DNA of 41,392 bases, taken from Gamarada debralockiae (Eukaryota; Ascomycota; Leotiomycetes; Helotiales; Hyphodiscaceae). The notes under the pieces were generated by a model, which was not told where the DNA came from, did no database searches, and saw nothing but the letters and a program-made list of their open reading frames with translations. Made by a program: the position numbers and the translations under genes. This document shows positions 10,250 to 21,745 of the stretch, in pieces (positions within the stretch are counted from its first letter, which is position 1; every line of letters starts with the position of its first letter). Where the stretch lies: positions 1 through 41,392 of the forward strand of contig NXFV01000992.1 of the NCBI GenBank assembly GCA_002803225.1, read 5' to 3'.

Positions 10250-11040
10250 CTTTATCAGACCAGTTCGTGAGCGCAGGACCATCCTTCAACATAAATCCGC
10301 AGAATCGGCCATTCGATCCAATATATCAATCGATATTTTTTTTTACCAGACTCTGTGGATAAACGTCGAGATATTGAATCCAGCGGAACATCGCCACTGT
10401 CCAAAATGCAACACATGATATGGACGTGGAACGAAATCGGCGGCCAGGTTGTGAGAGGGTTGAGTTCGTGAGGTACGGATTCCAAGTGCCCGGTTTGCTG
10501 GAAATGGTCATCGTTTCCGATATCCAATGTCTTCAGTCGAAGCTTGGAGAAACGCCTCATTTGCGTCTATGTCCAGACCAGGCTGAGAGCCCCAGAGGAC
10601 GTCTCTTATGCTGTACCATATAATCCAAGTCTTTTCCGCAAGCTACTCTTTTACTTGCTCAAGCTGGCAAATGGAATCCCGGTTGGACCGACCTTTCCAA
10701 CCTGCCCAGGAGTAGCTCGGAAATCCTTTCTGTCGGCGCAAGTTATTGCCCGAGGAATAAACAAGACGAGGTAATCAATGCGACTACTGGCAGTCCTTCG
10801 AGAATGTGGCACTTCATTTGCCGAGCAAGCCTTGTTGTGGCGCCTGCCATCGCGTTCAGTGCATCCTCCTGTTGCCTCAATTCGATTATCATAAACTGCC
10901 TTTAAGACCAGCCGAGACTGTCTCCGGCCTCTGATCTCTTCCAGGGTCTCAAGATCCACAAAGGTAGGTTCATGGTTGGGTCTTGCTGGACTTCTTCAAA
11001 GGGAATCTCATCGCATATCTCACATAACTTTTGCACTAGC
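10250..11040 (-). pseudogene. HET-domain protein relic (central part)
   Basis: On the minus strand, segments typical of the region after the HET core occur in the right order but in different frames. They are EDALNAMAGATTRLARQMKC...EGLP (about 10.87-10.80 kb, compare the DALNAFxG...GLP block of HET proteins), GFPSYSWAGWKGRSNRD (about 10.73-10.67 kb, the SWAGWKG signature), then EQVKE-stop-LAEKTWIIWY. A later piece, CGFMLKDGPALTNWSDKVLE (about 10.29-10.24 kb), resembles the late CGF block. A possible N-terminal LCEICDEIPFEEV lies near 11.03 kb, but the roughly 300-residue HET core between it and DALNA is absent. Several stops and frameshifts are present. HET proteins act in non-self recognition and programmed cell death, and this copy cannot work. 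Confidence 0.7.
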
Positions 11041-11436
11041 ATCTCTGTGGCATGTAGGTTGCCTGTGAGTGGGAAGCGCAACGTTAATTGTGGGGGCTAG
11101 CAAAAGGTTTTCTGTTTCCGTTTGCAAAACCAACGACAAGAGGAATTTTCCAAATAGCCTTCTCAGACTGTTAAACAGAACTAATCGTCACTTAATTGAA
11201 CTTAGTGGCTAATATCGCAAATTTTGACCGGTGCTTGAGGATTCAATAGAATCAAAAATGCTCCAGAAAGATGAGAGAAGAGGAGCAGTCGTAGAATAAA
11301 CGATGACATTTTTCTGCTAAGGCGGTCAGCTGCTAGCGTCCAAAAAAGTCAACCCTCGAGAAATAATCTTGGACGCCAGCTCTTCGCAATCTCACCAATA
11401 TTCCAGACTCGCGCCCAGAGACCAAATACCGTCGCA

Positions 11437-12685
11437 ATGGTTACGAAAAGCAGATTGAAGATAGCTTTAGCCGCGGACAAAGGAGTGGACTTTAAAAAAT
11501 TGAAACAAAAGAAGAAGCAAAAGGCTGCAATCAAGGAGAAATCGAAGAAGAGCGACGAGAAAAGAAAAAAGGTTGAGGAAGAATGGGAAGATGTCGAGGA
11601 GGAGAACGATGATGGGATTGGGAGTGGTGGTGGAGTGGAGTTAGATGGGGAGGAAGACGAGAGTGGAAGTGAAGAAGAGGCTGTTGAGCCCATGCAGGTT
11701 TGTTAATCTCCTTTCCAAATTGAGCCGTTCTAACAAAATTCTAGATTGATTTCGCAGGCATCGACGAAAGCGACAGCGATTCCTCCGCCGGTGGGAACGA
11801 CCAGGAACAAGATGATGATGACGAAGACGAGGAAGATATCCCAATGTCCGACCTTGAAGACCTCGACGAAGAAGAAAAGGAAGACATGATACCCCACCAA
11901 CGCCTCACAATAAACAACACAGTCGCTCTCACCGCTGCATTAAAACGAATCGCACTCCCGATATCCAAACTTCCCTTTTCCGAACATCAATCCATAACCA
12001 CCTCCGAACCAGTCTCGATCCCAGACGTCTCCGACGATTTAAACCGCGAATTGGCATTCTACTCACAATCACTGTCTGCCGTACAAGAGGCGAGGAAATT
12101 ATTAAAGGCGGAAGGCGTGCCGTTTACGAGGCCTACAGATTATTTTGCAGAGATGGTAAAGGCGGATGAACATATGGCTAAGATCAAGGCGAAGTTGATT
12201 GATGAGGCCGCGAGCAAGAAGGCTAGCGCAGATGCTAGAAAACAGAGGGATCTAAAGAAGTTTGGCAAGCAGGTGCAAATTGCTAAGCTGCAGGAGAGAG
12301 ATAAGGAGCGGAAGCAGACTCTGGATAAGATCAAGACCCTGAAGAGAAGTACGTATCCCCCCCTCCATCTGCCCTCTTCACCTATGCTGACTTTTGAGCC
12401 ATAGAACGTCAAGGCGCAGACAACGAAGCCACGAACGAAGCAGATCTATTCGATGTCGCACTCGAAGACGAGATATCCTCAACCAAGCCCTTGAAAAAAG
12501 ACCGGCAAGGACCCAACAAGCGCCAAAAGAAAGACGCGAAATTCGGGCATGGAGGCAAGAAGAGGTTCGCCAAGAGTGGAGATGCGATAAGCAGTGGAGA
12601 TTTGACTGGATTCTCGAGTAAGAAGATGAAGGGCCATATCAAGCAAAGACCAGGGAAGGCGAGGAGGGCCAATGGAAAGAGATGA
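11437..12685 (+). CDS. EBP2: rRNA-processing protein EBP2
   Basis: Three exons (11437-11697, 11745-12348, 12405-12685) join in frame to 381 aa. EBP2 is a conserved nucleolar protein needed for 27S pre-rRNA processing and 60S subunit assembly. The N-terminal 90 residues are lysine-rich then strongly acidic (EEEWEDVEEENDDG), as in the family. The conserved core starts around residue 150 (LNRELAFYSQSLSAVQEARK; GVPFTRPTDYFAEMVKADEH) and continues as a long charged coiled coil (LIDEAASKKASADARKQRDL; KKFGKQVQIAKLQERDKERK). The C-terminus has the family's basic tail (DAKFGHGGKKRFAKSG; KARRANGKR). Introns are 47 and 56 nt with TTCTAAC and TGCTGAC branch sites. Length is a little below yeast Ebp2. This is a housekeeping gene, intact amid relics. 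Confidence 0.94.
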
Positions 12686-12959
12686 GGTGTTGATGCTGTC
12701 TGATATACCAGGCAAAGCATATGATGGCGTTCAAGGGTTGTTTGAGAATCGGATGTGACTCCATAGTACCAGCCCTGGTTAGTGTTGATATACCAAGGAT
12801 TTTCTTGGTGGCTTTCAAAGGATACTGTGATAGTGGAGAATCAAACATGCCATTGTTGCCATTATTTGCCAAACGCCTCGGACTAAGTGTTCCGTTGCTT
12901 TGCCGTTCATGCCCAGAATTTTCTTCGACTCCGGAAGGCAAGTGCCTCATGTTCAAAGC

Positions 12960-13393
12960 TCAAAACTCCTCAAGTTCAAATTCTTCTTCTATGCCCAGTT
13001 GATCCCAAGAATTATTCCGTTCCGCCAGGGTTCTCGTCTCCGAAGATGTGCGGAGGGAGTCCGAAGAGAGGTGGTATGTGTGTTCATGTCGATGATAGAG
13101 GCTGGCCTCGAGGAGTTGTAGATTGATATCTGTAGCTGCACGCACAGTGTTAGCTTGAATTTCCATATCATCTTGTCGGAAGGGCAAATCATGACTTCGG
13201 CATAGCAATAAGAAGGGAAATGTCGACCCATGCCCTGATAGTTCCCAGAAAGTAACAGAAAGATTGAACGAACAAGACTGAGCCAGTAAAGCCACTCACG
13301 AGGTTCGACTCTCATGCTCTGAAGAGTCAAGTATGCGATGAGAACTCCAAGAAGACCAATGAGGGTACTAAGGAGGCCAAAGACAATTGACAT
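12960..13393 (-). CDS. Small single-pass membrane protein, 89 aa
   Basis: Two exons (13393-13300 and 13135-12960) join in frame (C|CT, Pro) across a 164-nt intron with a GTGAGT donor and a GCAG acceptor. The product starts MSIVFGLLSTLIGLLGVLIA, one clear N-terminal transmembrane helix followed by YLTLQSMR. It then has a hydrophilic tail (TDINLQLLEASLYHRHEHTY) ending in an acidic GIEEEFELEEF. I do not recognise the family; short fungal proteins with this anchor-plus-tail layout are common unknowns. The model rests on splice signals and on the membrane helix. An upstream exon is possible because the frame stays open for about a dozen codons before the ATG. It converges on EBP2, whose stop is 275 bp away. 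Confidence 0.55.
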
Positions 13394-16300
13394 TATAGTA
13401 TCGGCGGAGGCTATACTCGAAGTCAGTACTATGCTGAAAGAGATGGTGTAAGCCCCGTAAATACAAGGCTGAAGCCCGCTCTACAACGTAGTTTTTGAGA
13501 CGGGGGATCATTCATACCCATCGTTGCAAACCATTCGATCTTAAAACTTGAATTACCTGGTGTTTCGGTGCTCTTGAGTTGTCGAAGAATTGTTGAAGTT
13601 TCGACGAGGGTTGGCCATGGCTATTTATGAAATTGGGAGGAGAGCACTGCCAAACCTCTCAGTATTTTTGAAAGTGATAACGTCGTTCTCTAAGGCTGCG
13701 GGTCGATAATTCCCATATGCATACAACGGTTAGACACCGCTAAAGCTTCGAACGTGATCAGCCATAGACATTCCAGGATTTCACCCATGCTGCCAAGTTT
13801 TGCAAGGCGCAATCATTGATAGGCTCAGTGGCTCACATCGACACCTTCAGATTGAGGGGGCAAGGTGGACAGAACATGATGCGCCCGGAAGTGCAGGGAC
13901 AAGACTACAAGCTCTATTTGGGCCAGCACACGCAATAATATGATCCAACATTACTCGTAAGATAGCTTAGATACTAAATTATGTCCTGGTGCAGCGCGCT
14001 CCTTCGAATTGAGCTTCGAGGGCTCTTCTTGGGCCTACACCGCCCCATTCTGCTTCCCAGAACAGGGCCACCAACAAACAACTAAGCAGCCACTCCCGTT
14101 GATTATTGTGAAGCCACTTTCAAGTCCGGAGTAAATGAGGGTCCGTTTAGCGAAGCTAGGTGAAAACTTTTTTCTACTTTTCGCATGCATGCGAAGAATT
14201 GAAGAACGAACGAAGAAGAAGTTTGGAATGCTGTAAAAAGCCACATTTGTTAGCCCTTATAGCCGATTGGTCCTTTGTAGATTATGAATACCAAAATTGT
14301 CACTCTGCTGCCGAAGGATTGGACGCCACAGCCCTACCTATCGCATGCAAGTCTGGAGCCTCCGAAGTTGTGAAACACGCGAAAAAATTCTTTCATTTGT
14401 GTCACTGTCGCTTAACCTCTCGTCCTGTAGAATCTTGCAAGGTTTTTGAAGATCGATCCTATGGCTTGTGGAAGGGCTGCAAGTTACGATGTGACTGCTT
14501 CTCTACATTTGAGATAAATTCTGATTGAGTCGGCGTGTGCGTGTGCCCGTGCCCCTCGTGGATCACCTGGCTCTCTCATTCCTTAACATTGACAGATAAG
14601 TCTTCCTTTCTCTTGGAATCGTGGGATTGGCATTGTTTTTCACCCATCTTTTGTTGGAGAACGAGGAAAATCCTCCGAACCGCCTTTTCTAGCTCTAGCG
14701 AGCCACTGGATAGGGAGGCTAAGTATTGCGGAAGTCGAGATCTGTTAATTGTTAGAGTTGCAAAACATCTTCTTTTCGCATCCCTAAAATCATAACCCTT
14801 GAACCTTCCACAATCATTTACGATTCAAACAAGACAATTCTTTGCCCAGAGCGGCATCGATTTACTCCACTGGGCCAGGGACGTCCATGGCAGGCTGGCA
14901 AAGCCCAGATATTCTATCCGACCCAGGCTATTCTTCCAGGGCGACAAATATTAGCTCAAAACCACTTCCAGTAACCCTTATGTACGCCCCGCTACTTCCA
15001 AACGAGATTCCTCAGCTCCCACTCATAGTGATGAAACCTAGCAAAAAGATTCAGTGCTCAGGGTATAATGAACAACGAGCAGTCTCATTCCATATCCCTA
15101 GCTTCGCATGCACCGGTTTCTTGGATCAGATACCGGTCTTCGAGTTCCAGCGACGAGTCGAGACTTACTGTATAACTTTGAGTCCTTCCAGCTTCCTCAG
15201 CAAGTGCTGACAAACGCTGGTGGACTCTCGGTCCTTTCAGAGAAGACAATAAGTGCTGCAGTTCCTGTTTTTACAAGCAGCGCAAGGGCAACTCATCTGC
15301 GTGCCCTTGATCTTTCAACTGTCGGAATGTGCTGAGCCAGGAGGTCGAACACATCCCGAAATGTCTTAGCGCTGTCCCATTTGCACGCAATTCCACCAGA
15401 GTCGCAGAACAGGCCATTATCGCATTCGCCACGTTTCGTGAGGAATAAGCTTCAGGCTTCAAGTGGGTGGATCTTGCTCACAGGCAATATAATATCATCA
15501 GACGGGCCGGGAATTGGTGGACCAACTGATGTCCGTGAGTAAAAGCAAAGTCTGAGAGATAGTTCTTGGTTCGGCTTATTGCTGCCCAGGAATAGCACGA
15601 AAGTTGGCCTTGACATGAAATGTGCGAAAGGTCCACAGCGCTCCGCTAGCAGCTTCTACGAGGTGTTGAGCATCACTCTCTTGGACTGCCAACTTTGGGT
15701 CCTGAAATAGCAATATCCGGCTGCAATTATATAACTTTTGTAGAGATAAAAAAAAGCTTCAATGATACCAATGCACGCGGCTGATGGGGAGGAAACTTTT
15801 CCTCGGCTTAGTATTTCTACTACACTTGTAGATCAAACAAAGAACACACATGAGATACAAAACTCAGAAAGGCCACGCGACAAACGCATTAGCTTGGAAG
15901 ATTGGTTTCAGATTTTCCACGAAGTAAAAGGGGGGGGGTCCGAGTCTTGATGTCTGAGGTTCTGTGACGCCGCTCCCATTTTCTGGAAACCAAGTCGACA
16001 AAGGCTTCTTGCTGGTTTACGTGTCCCTCTACCAAAACCAGATACGCCAACTTCAGTGCATCATGTGAGCCACCCCATGGCTCCAAATAACACAAATGCC
16101 CTTCATACAACTGCGTTTAAGGGTCATTGTCAAAAGGTATAACGGTTCAGCCACTGACGAGACTGTGTCGTCGGGCGTTGCCAAATCGAGGTGTTTAACA
16201 TGAATCCTCATTCGCTTTTAGTGCTCGCCAAACCATGGCGCAAGTAACTTGTTGGTTGGAATTGCTAATCTGGTATAGCTTGTGTTTTCCCCTCTTTTGT

Positions 16301-16756
16301 GATATAAGAGAGCTCTTCCCCTCCTTGAATTTCGGCTCCTTAGATATCAGCTAGGCCCTAGAAATGCCACTATATTTCGCCCACATACAGCTCCAACTGA
16401 CATAACTCGTCGCCCTTTTACTCACCTCGCCTCACTGCGTGCTTACCCGTGCTCTCTCTCTTTCGCCTTTGCTCTTCTATCCCTGCAGGATGATCTCCGT
16501 CATTTTAGGCTAGTACTAGGACAGTAGGCTATCTTAGCAATAATTTATTAAAAATGTCAAGTTATAATAAAAAGGATTAAAGAGTTTAAAATAGACTTTA
16601 AAAGTTAGATAAAGCTCTTAGAATAAAATATAGAGTATACTAAATATTAGCAGCCTTCGCACCCTGTATTTAGAGCCCTTCGCGATCCCCTACCAATAAA
16701 GACCTTTGCGCACTCTAAACCTCAACAGCACTCTATCTCAACCCCGCCACAGAATA
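13394..16756. other. 3.4-kb stretch with no convincing gene
   Basis: Short frames up to 122 codons are scattered on both strands without recognisable domains. A minus-strand string near 15.33-15.40 kb (FRDVFDLLAQHIPTVERSR) looks protein-like, faintly resembling the C-terminal part of a fungal zinc-cluster regulator. It is closed by stops and could not be extended. A G9 run lies near 15932-15940. The final part (about 16.5-16.66 kb) is very AT-rich. Confidence 0.35.
16510..16665. repeat. AT-rich, RIP-like relic
   Basis: A sharply bounded, TA-rich, stop-dense island just downstream of the sedolisin stop. It is similar in character to islands at about 31.6-32.1 and 37.3-37.6 kb. The TA excess fits repeat-induced point mutation of an old repeat, but no parent element can be named by eye. 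Confidence 0.45.
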
Positions 16757-19144
16757 TCACGGCAAGCTTAAGAACACCTCCTTCAGCTTGGGATAATTAG
16801 GCGTCCCCAGCCCGGTCACCGGATCCCATCCGGGGGCACACTTAAAGCCCTCAGAGCCACACCCCGGATTCCCACCCACAGTGATATCATTGAACGCCTC
16901 AGGATGAGCATACAGCGTCGGGTTCAAGAAGCCAATCGGCCCCTTGCCAGCTGCGATTCTTGCTTCGTTCAGCAGCGTCACGATACTCGCGAAGATGGGT
17001 GTCGATGCGCTCGTGCCACCAATCCCGTACGTGTTGCCGAGATATACAGTGGCGAGTTTAAGGCCCAATGCCGAGACGTCAGGGTAGGCTCGACTGGTGC
17101 CGCTGTTGTTGTAGATGTGTGAGGGGTAATGGGGTGGGTATTTGGTTAGGTAGTTGGTTACGGCGGCAGATTGGTAGGAAGGGAGGCTAAAGACGTTGGA
17201 GAAGCCTCCACCGGAGTAATAGTCGTTCTTTGGGTTTGTCGGGTCAGGATCAGACACGGCCATTTCGCCACCAGTTATCGTTCCGTTCCGGCCCCCAAGG
17301 AGGTCGGTTGCGCCCACTTGAGGCATGTTAGTGTTTGGCGGGATGATTGACGGAGCAGGAAAACTTACCAGCAGTGATCCAGGGGCAGTTTGTAGGGAAG
17401 GAAGGCGAGAAGCGAGTCCCGTTGATATCGACATATGGGCCTACGTCTGGCGAGGTGAGGCAACTATTCTCGTAGCCTGCATTGTATCGATTGGCAACAC
17501 CGGAATCGCCGCTTGCGAAGAGGACGCTGACGCCTTGGAGACCAAGTTTCATCCATTCGTAGCATTGTCGCTGTTGGTAGGACACGGGAAGAGCTGCTTC
17601 GATTTGATTGTATGAAAACGAGAAAACGTGGCTCACTGGAGCGCCGCCACACTGCAGTGGACCCGTGTAGCCGCCCTCGTTAGGATCTGGATAAGCTGGG
17701 TCAACATAAGGCTGGTCGCCGCCCAGGTAAGTGCAGTATGACGCATCCAGCGCATCAAGAAATATATTGAAGGTACCGACACTGTCGACATTAACGCCGT
17801 CGCCAACTTGGTACAGTCTAAGCTTCTGCGGGTAAATGATGGAGTATGAAGTCTGGAAGTCCAAAGCCGATTCCACGCCCGCCCCTGTCTCATTGTCATA
17901 TGTGAAATTGGCTGTCTGACCACCATCAATGGAGATGAAGTCAGGAACGGTATCAGCAGGAATGGGCTGAGTGGTGAAATTTTTGAAGAACAATGGCAGA
18001 TCAGGCAGGTAGAGAAAGTCTGCCCATTCACCAATTCCCATCTCATTGCCTGCTGCGCTAGTGTTTCCCGGGCCGAACTCGTAAATTGCGCGCAAGCATT
18101 CGATGGTGATCAGCTGATTGCAGTGCGAAAGTCCAGTCAAGCCGGTGAAAGGCGACGGAGCGGATATTTTCGGAAGCAAGTTGGGTATTGGGCGCATTCC
18201 CTCAAGCTGAATCGTCGGCATCTTTTGGCCCAAATCAATATCCGTACAAATTCCTAATTTGGTAATAAGAAAGGAACCTACTGCAAAGTCGATGTGCTCA
18301 CGCACACTCTGTGGCAAATGGTACTCGTCACAGGCGATACGGTAGCCTCCTGAAAGGTTGTGTTCGTAGTAGTGATACTCCGTGTTGAACAGCCGCTCCG
18401 TCTCGGCCACTGTCGCATCGAACTGGATCCAATTGCGACCTATTTTGTCAGACTTGATATTCCGGATTCTGAGTTACTTGGGCGGTTCTATGTGAGGACC
18501 GAGATAGGCAAAATATTCCAAACAGCTTGGAATATTGATGTGAGAGCAATACATAAAATTATTTGGAACAGTGAGTCTCGAAACGACCCAAAACAATTTC
18601 GCAATATCCCAATGTTTCGAAAACATTTCAAATAAAACAAGGTCAAATTTCAGTATGGTAAATCCAGAAAGCCCGGCTTCACGTAAAGCTCGCCGAGTAG
18701 TTGCCTGTAGACGTACCTGTTGAATATGTTTGTCGAGTAGCATCAATGTCAGACTTCACAAGCCAGTCAGCGACTGCATCTGCAGTTTTCTTCGCTGGTG
18801 AAAAGGTATTGGCGATCTTCTCAGCTGACCAGTGCTTGCCTGTTGATAAAGGTATTAGATTGTATAAGAAGATGTTATTTGAAGACACTTATACCAAAAT
18901 TGGGAGAGCTTGGGTCCGAAACATCAAGGATGTACTCCTCAGCCCTGTGTAGGTTGCTTTGGATGAGGCCGATCCTGACGGGAAGTATCTCGTCGGCGTG
19001 TGCGCGTGAGCGTTTCGTCCACTGATGAGGTGCTCCATCACGTTTCTCATGGAGCACAAAATGGTGATGGTGATTGTCAGCGGTCGGTGCAGCAAAGCAG
19101 GCGGCGAAGCAGGCGACTGCGGCCACAAGAGTTGAGGAGCGCAT
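16757..19144 (-). CDS. Secreted sedolisin-family serine protease (peptidase S53, tripeptidyl-peptidase type)
   Basis: Four exons (19144-18895, 18839-18717, 18439-17369, 17316-16757) join in frame to 667 aa. Residues 1-18 (MRSSTLVAAVACFAACFA) are a signal peptide. A pro-kumamolisin activation domain follows (about 30-180; WTKRSRAHADEILPVRIGL, SDPSSPNFGKHWSAEKIANT). The catalytic domain has the S53 residues: Glu and Asp of GVESALDFQ (about E314, D318), the oxyanion Asp of FASGDSGV (about D436) and the Ser of GGTSASTP (about S584). C-terminal calcium-site aspartates lie in FNDITVGG and GWDPVTGLG. S53 enzymes are acid proteases secreted for nutrition. Several NxS/T glycosylation sites are visible. 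The third exon is preceded by a long intron (277 nt) compared with 55 and 52 nt for the others. All expected active-site residues are present, so the gene is judged functional. Confidence 0.95.
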
Positions 19145-20443
19145 TCTGCCCAATTCTTGGAGCTGTTTCTGAACAGTACTATATCCTGTGAGGGATCCTT
19201 CTGGGATCTGGCACAACTGCCATACTGCTCTTTATACCCTACATTGTTGTTCAATTCCTACCTATCTAGGCTACCTTCCTCTATAGGAAGGTCTGTACAT
19301 AAAGGACGGAGGTGCTAGGGCTAAAGTTTGGCTCACCGCCTTTGGGCAGAACGTTCTGCCACCAATCAATTCGTCAGCTCTGCAACAAAGCGGTCAGCAA
19401 AACTTTACCCCTCTCCGTCGCGAGCGACGATGAAGTCATGGAGTTTGAGTTGCGGGGTCGATTGTCAGGTGGAACCGGGTAAACTGGTAAACCGTTGATA
19501 TACGAAAGTATATTCTCTCTCCAGCATTTTGAATTGCCGTTTTGATGGTGTTGGTGTCAGTGCGAACCAGCCTCGCCATCGACATGATCCACAAATTGCC
19601 TCATTGGCCTGGCGTTTTCTATTCCGAATAGATATTGAGTCCGATTGCTCTAACATCATGGTCGGGCAGGCGCTTTAAGCAGCGATAGCGATATTAATGC
19701 CGGGGACCGGGACTCTGTGGCCGCGAGAAAACGACGTGATGGGTTGTAGTGCGTTCGGACGATTATACTATGGAGTGGTAAACGAGTGCTTGAAAATACT
19801 TGAAACGGAGTTTGACGCTCCAGCTGCCCAGGTGTGCTTGGCAGGATTAGTCAGTATTCTACTTCCCTCAGCAGCCCACAACAACCTGCGAACTATTTTC
19901 TGTTATCTCTCAAGCTACCGGCACTTACTCTGTACAATCAATCGCTCTCAAGTTCTCAGCATTTTCATTTCCGTCTACTTGTATTTCTCCTACAGTTGAA
20001 TGCTTTAGTTGCTACGGTATCAAGACAATGAACAGGGTAGTCTGCCAGCTGCAAGTTTATTCAGCGATGAATTGGCCTCTGATGGCTTATTGTGTCCTTC
20101 TTCAACAGCAGCGCAGCACAGCACAGCGAGCACAGAAGTTGCTGCAGATCGCGTCGGCAACAAGACTGCATTTGTTTTCTCTCTGCGCATTAATATTTGG
20201 ATCGAGCGCCTATCCGCATCCCGAATGAAGCCCGCCGCAACGGTTCCATGCGGGGGACCAACTCGGCAACAGGCCAGTCTGTTGGTCGTTCTTTGAAAGG
20301 GACGCTGGGCTGAGATGACAGACGAACTTTAGATATTTACGAGCTGCCCGCTCCCATCTCTCTCGCCGAATCTTGTTGATCTCCGCATTCTTCCGATCTC
20401 TCAGTATTTTGACGGCGATTTTCGTTTAATCCGACAGTAAGAA
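19145..20443. other. Intergenic between the sedolisin and the methyltransferase relic
   Basis: Upstream regulatory region of the sedolisin gene (minus strand) and of the former methyltransferase gene (plus strand). No coding pattern is visible. A pyrimidine-rich stretch with TCTCTC motifs just before 20444 looks like the old promoter or 5' UTR of the methyltransferase. Confidence 0.4.
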
Positions 20444-21320
20444 ATGGATCCGAAAATTGGCACAGAAGGTGCTACACCTGTTGAACCCGGTCATTTATCC
20501 GACGAACCTACCAGCCTCGATGGTGATTCAGCGTTTAGAGAGTCGATCTCTGGTATGATGGATACGATTTCGATAGGGTCATCAATAAAGAAGTATCGCA
20601 TAGAGAATAGGAGGACGTATCACTCTTACGGAACAACACTTACTGAGGCCCTGTAAGAAACATTCAGAGAAGGATAAAAGAAAGCGCTGCTAACGCCCGA
20701 TTTATCATAGAACGATGAGGCACAGGACCACCTAAACATCAGGTAAGTTCCAGTCGATGGCAAGGAGCTTTTGCTGATAAGATAGCCATCAATTTTACAC
20801 TTTGGCTTTGGGAGGCAAGCTGCTATATGCGCTAATCACCAACGTAACAGAGTCCTTGACTACAGAAGTGAATTGGCATTTAGTGCATTGATTTCGCAGA
20901 CGAGCACCCAGAAGCTGACGTGAAAGGAATCGACTTGAGCCCAATCCAACCTTCATTCGTCCCAGCGTACTGTCGATTTGAGGTGGACAATTTCAATCCC
21001 GAGTTTCTTGACTACAATAAATTTGAACTCATCCACCAGCGTGATCTCAATTGGGTTCATTCCCGATGGCCCTGCCTTTTACCAGAAGTGCTTCAATGCA
21101 TTGACCCGGGGAGGCTGGATTGATGGTTCGTAATCCCAGAGTCGTATTCTCTCTTTCAAAAACGTTCAGGACGCTACAAGTTCAGTTTCTTTTTTACTTT
21201 AGATGCAAGAGACGCTAATTCCGAAAGAGTATCTGAATTCGAGTACACCTGGTACACTGCTGCTGCGAAAGATGACCAGCCATTTGACAACCTAGTGTCG
21301 AAGGAACATCCATTATAGTA
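20444..21320 (+). pseudogene. TAM-domain (LaeA-like) SAM-dependent methyltransferase relic
   Basis: The start at 20444 gives MDPKIGTEG… and leads to SIGSSIKKYRIENRRTYHSY, the N-terminal signature of fungal TAM/LaeA-like methyltransferases. Intron-separated pieces follow: NDEAQDHLNIR (about 20711), SHQFYTLALGGKL (about 20787), IDFADEHPEADVKGIDLSPI (about 20890) with PSFVPAYCRFEVDNFNPEF, and GGWIDG (about 21110). The gene is inactivated. The first splice junction no longer keeps frame. The glycine-rich SAM motif expected between RVLD and IDFADEHP is destroyed. TAG at 20881-20883 stands where the family has Trp (I-stop-C for IWA). A later shift ends the frame at 21123 before GGWID. Several lesions look like G-to-A changes. 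The C-terminal part is hardly recognisable. Confidence 0.8.
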
Positions 21321-21549
21321 AGTAACTTTGGGACTAGCTTCTCCTCCATTCCTTGGCTTTTCACGAGCATGAAATTCAGAAAGGCGTTTCTGTCGAGCAG
21401 AATGGCATCTTCGAACTCTCGAAACCTATTCCGGCTCTATTCTTCTTACTTTGTCAGGAATATACTTAGTGAGATATTTCGCAGTGACAACATCGTATGT
21501 TTGCAGAAGACTGTCTAGGAAGTGTCTGCCCACACAACTCCCCCCACCC

Positions 21550-21563
21550 AATCAATCAATCAA

Positions 21564-21626
<63 letters not shown>

Positions 21627-21682
21627 AATTAAAAATTAAAAAATTAAAAAATTAAAAATAAAATTTAAATAAAAAAAAACAC
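21550..21682 (+). repeat. (TAAA)n microsatellite and A/T-rich tract
   Basis: A few CAAT units turn into about eighteen TAAA units, then AATTAAAA-type repeats and an A9 run. It lies between the methyltransferase relic and the 3' end of the gtb3-like gene. It is probably length-variable between strains. Confidence 0.95.
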
Positions 21683-21745
21683 TTTCATTATTAGTGATGA
21701 TCTTGTTGAATTAAATAATTATAAATTATGGTAAGCTTATTATGT

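Noticed and set aside
14842..15462. Overlapping 122-, 75- and 63-codon frames on both strands, with a protein-like string FRDVFDLLAQHIPTVERSR
   Set aside because: Faint resemblance to zinc-cluster regulators only. Stops on both sides and no DNA-binding motif found, so not called as gene or pseudogene.
21541..21682. Direct repeats resembling a CRISPR or centromere-like array
   Set aside because: It is a simple TAAA microsatellite without spacers in a eukaryotic sequence.
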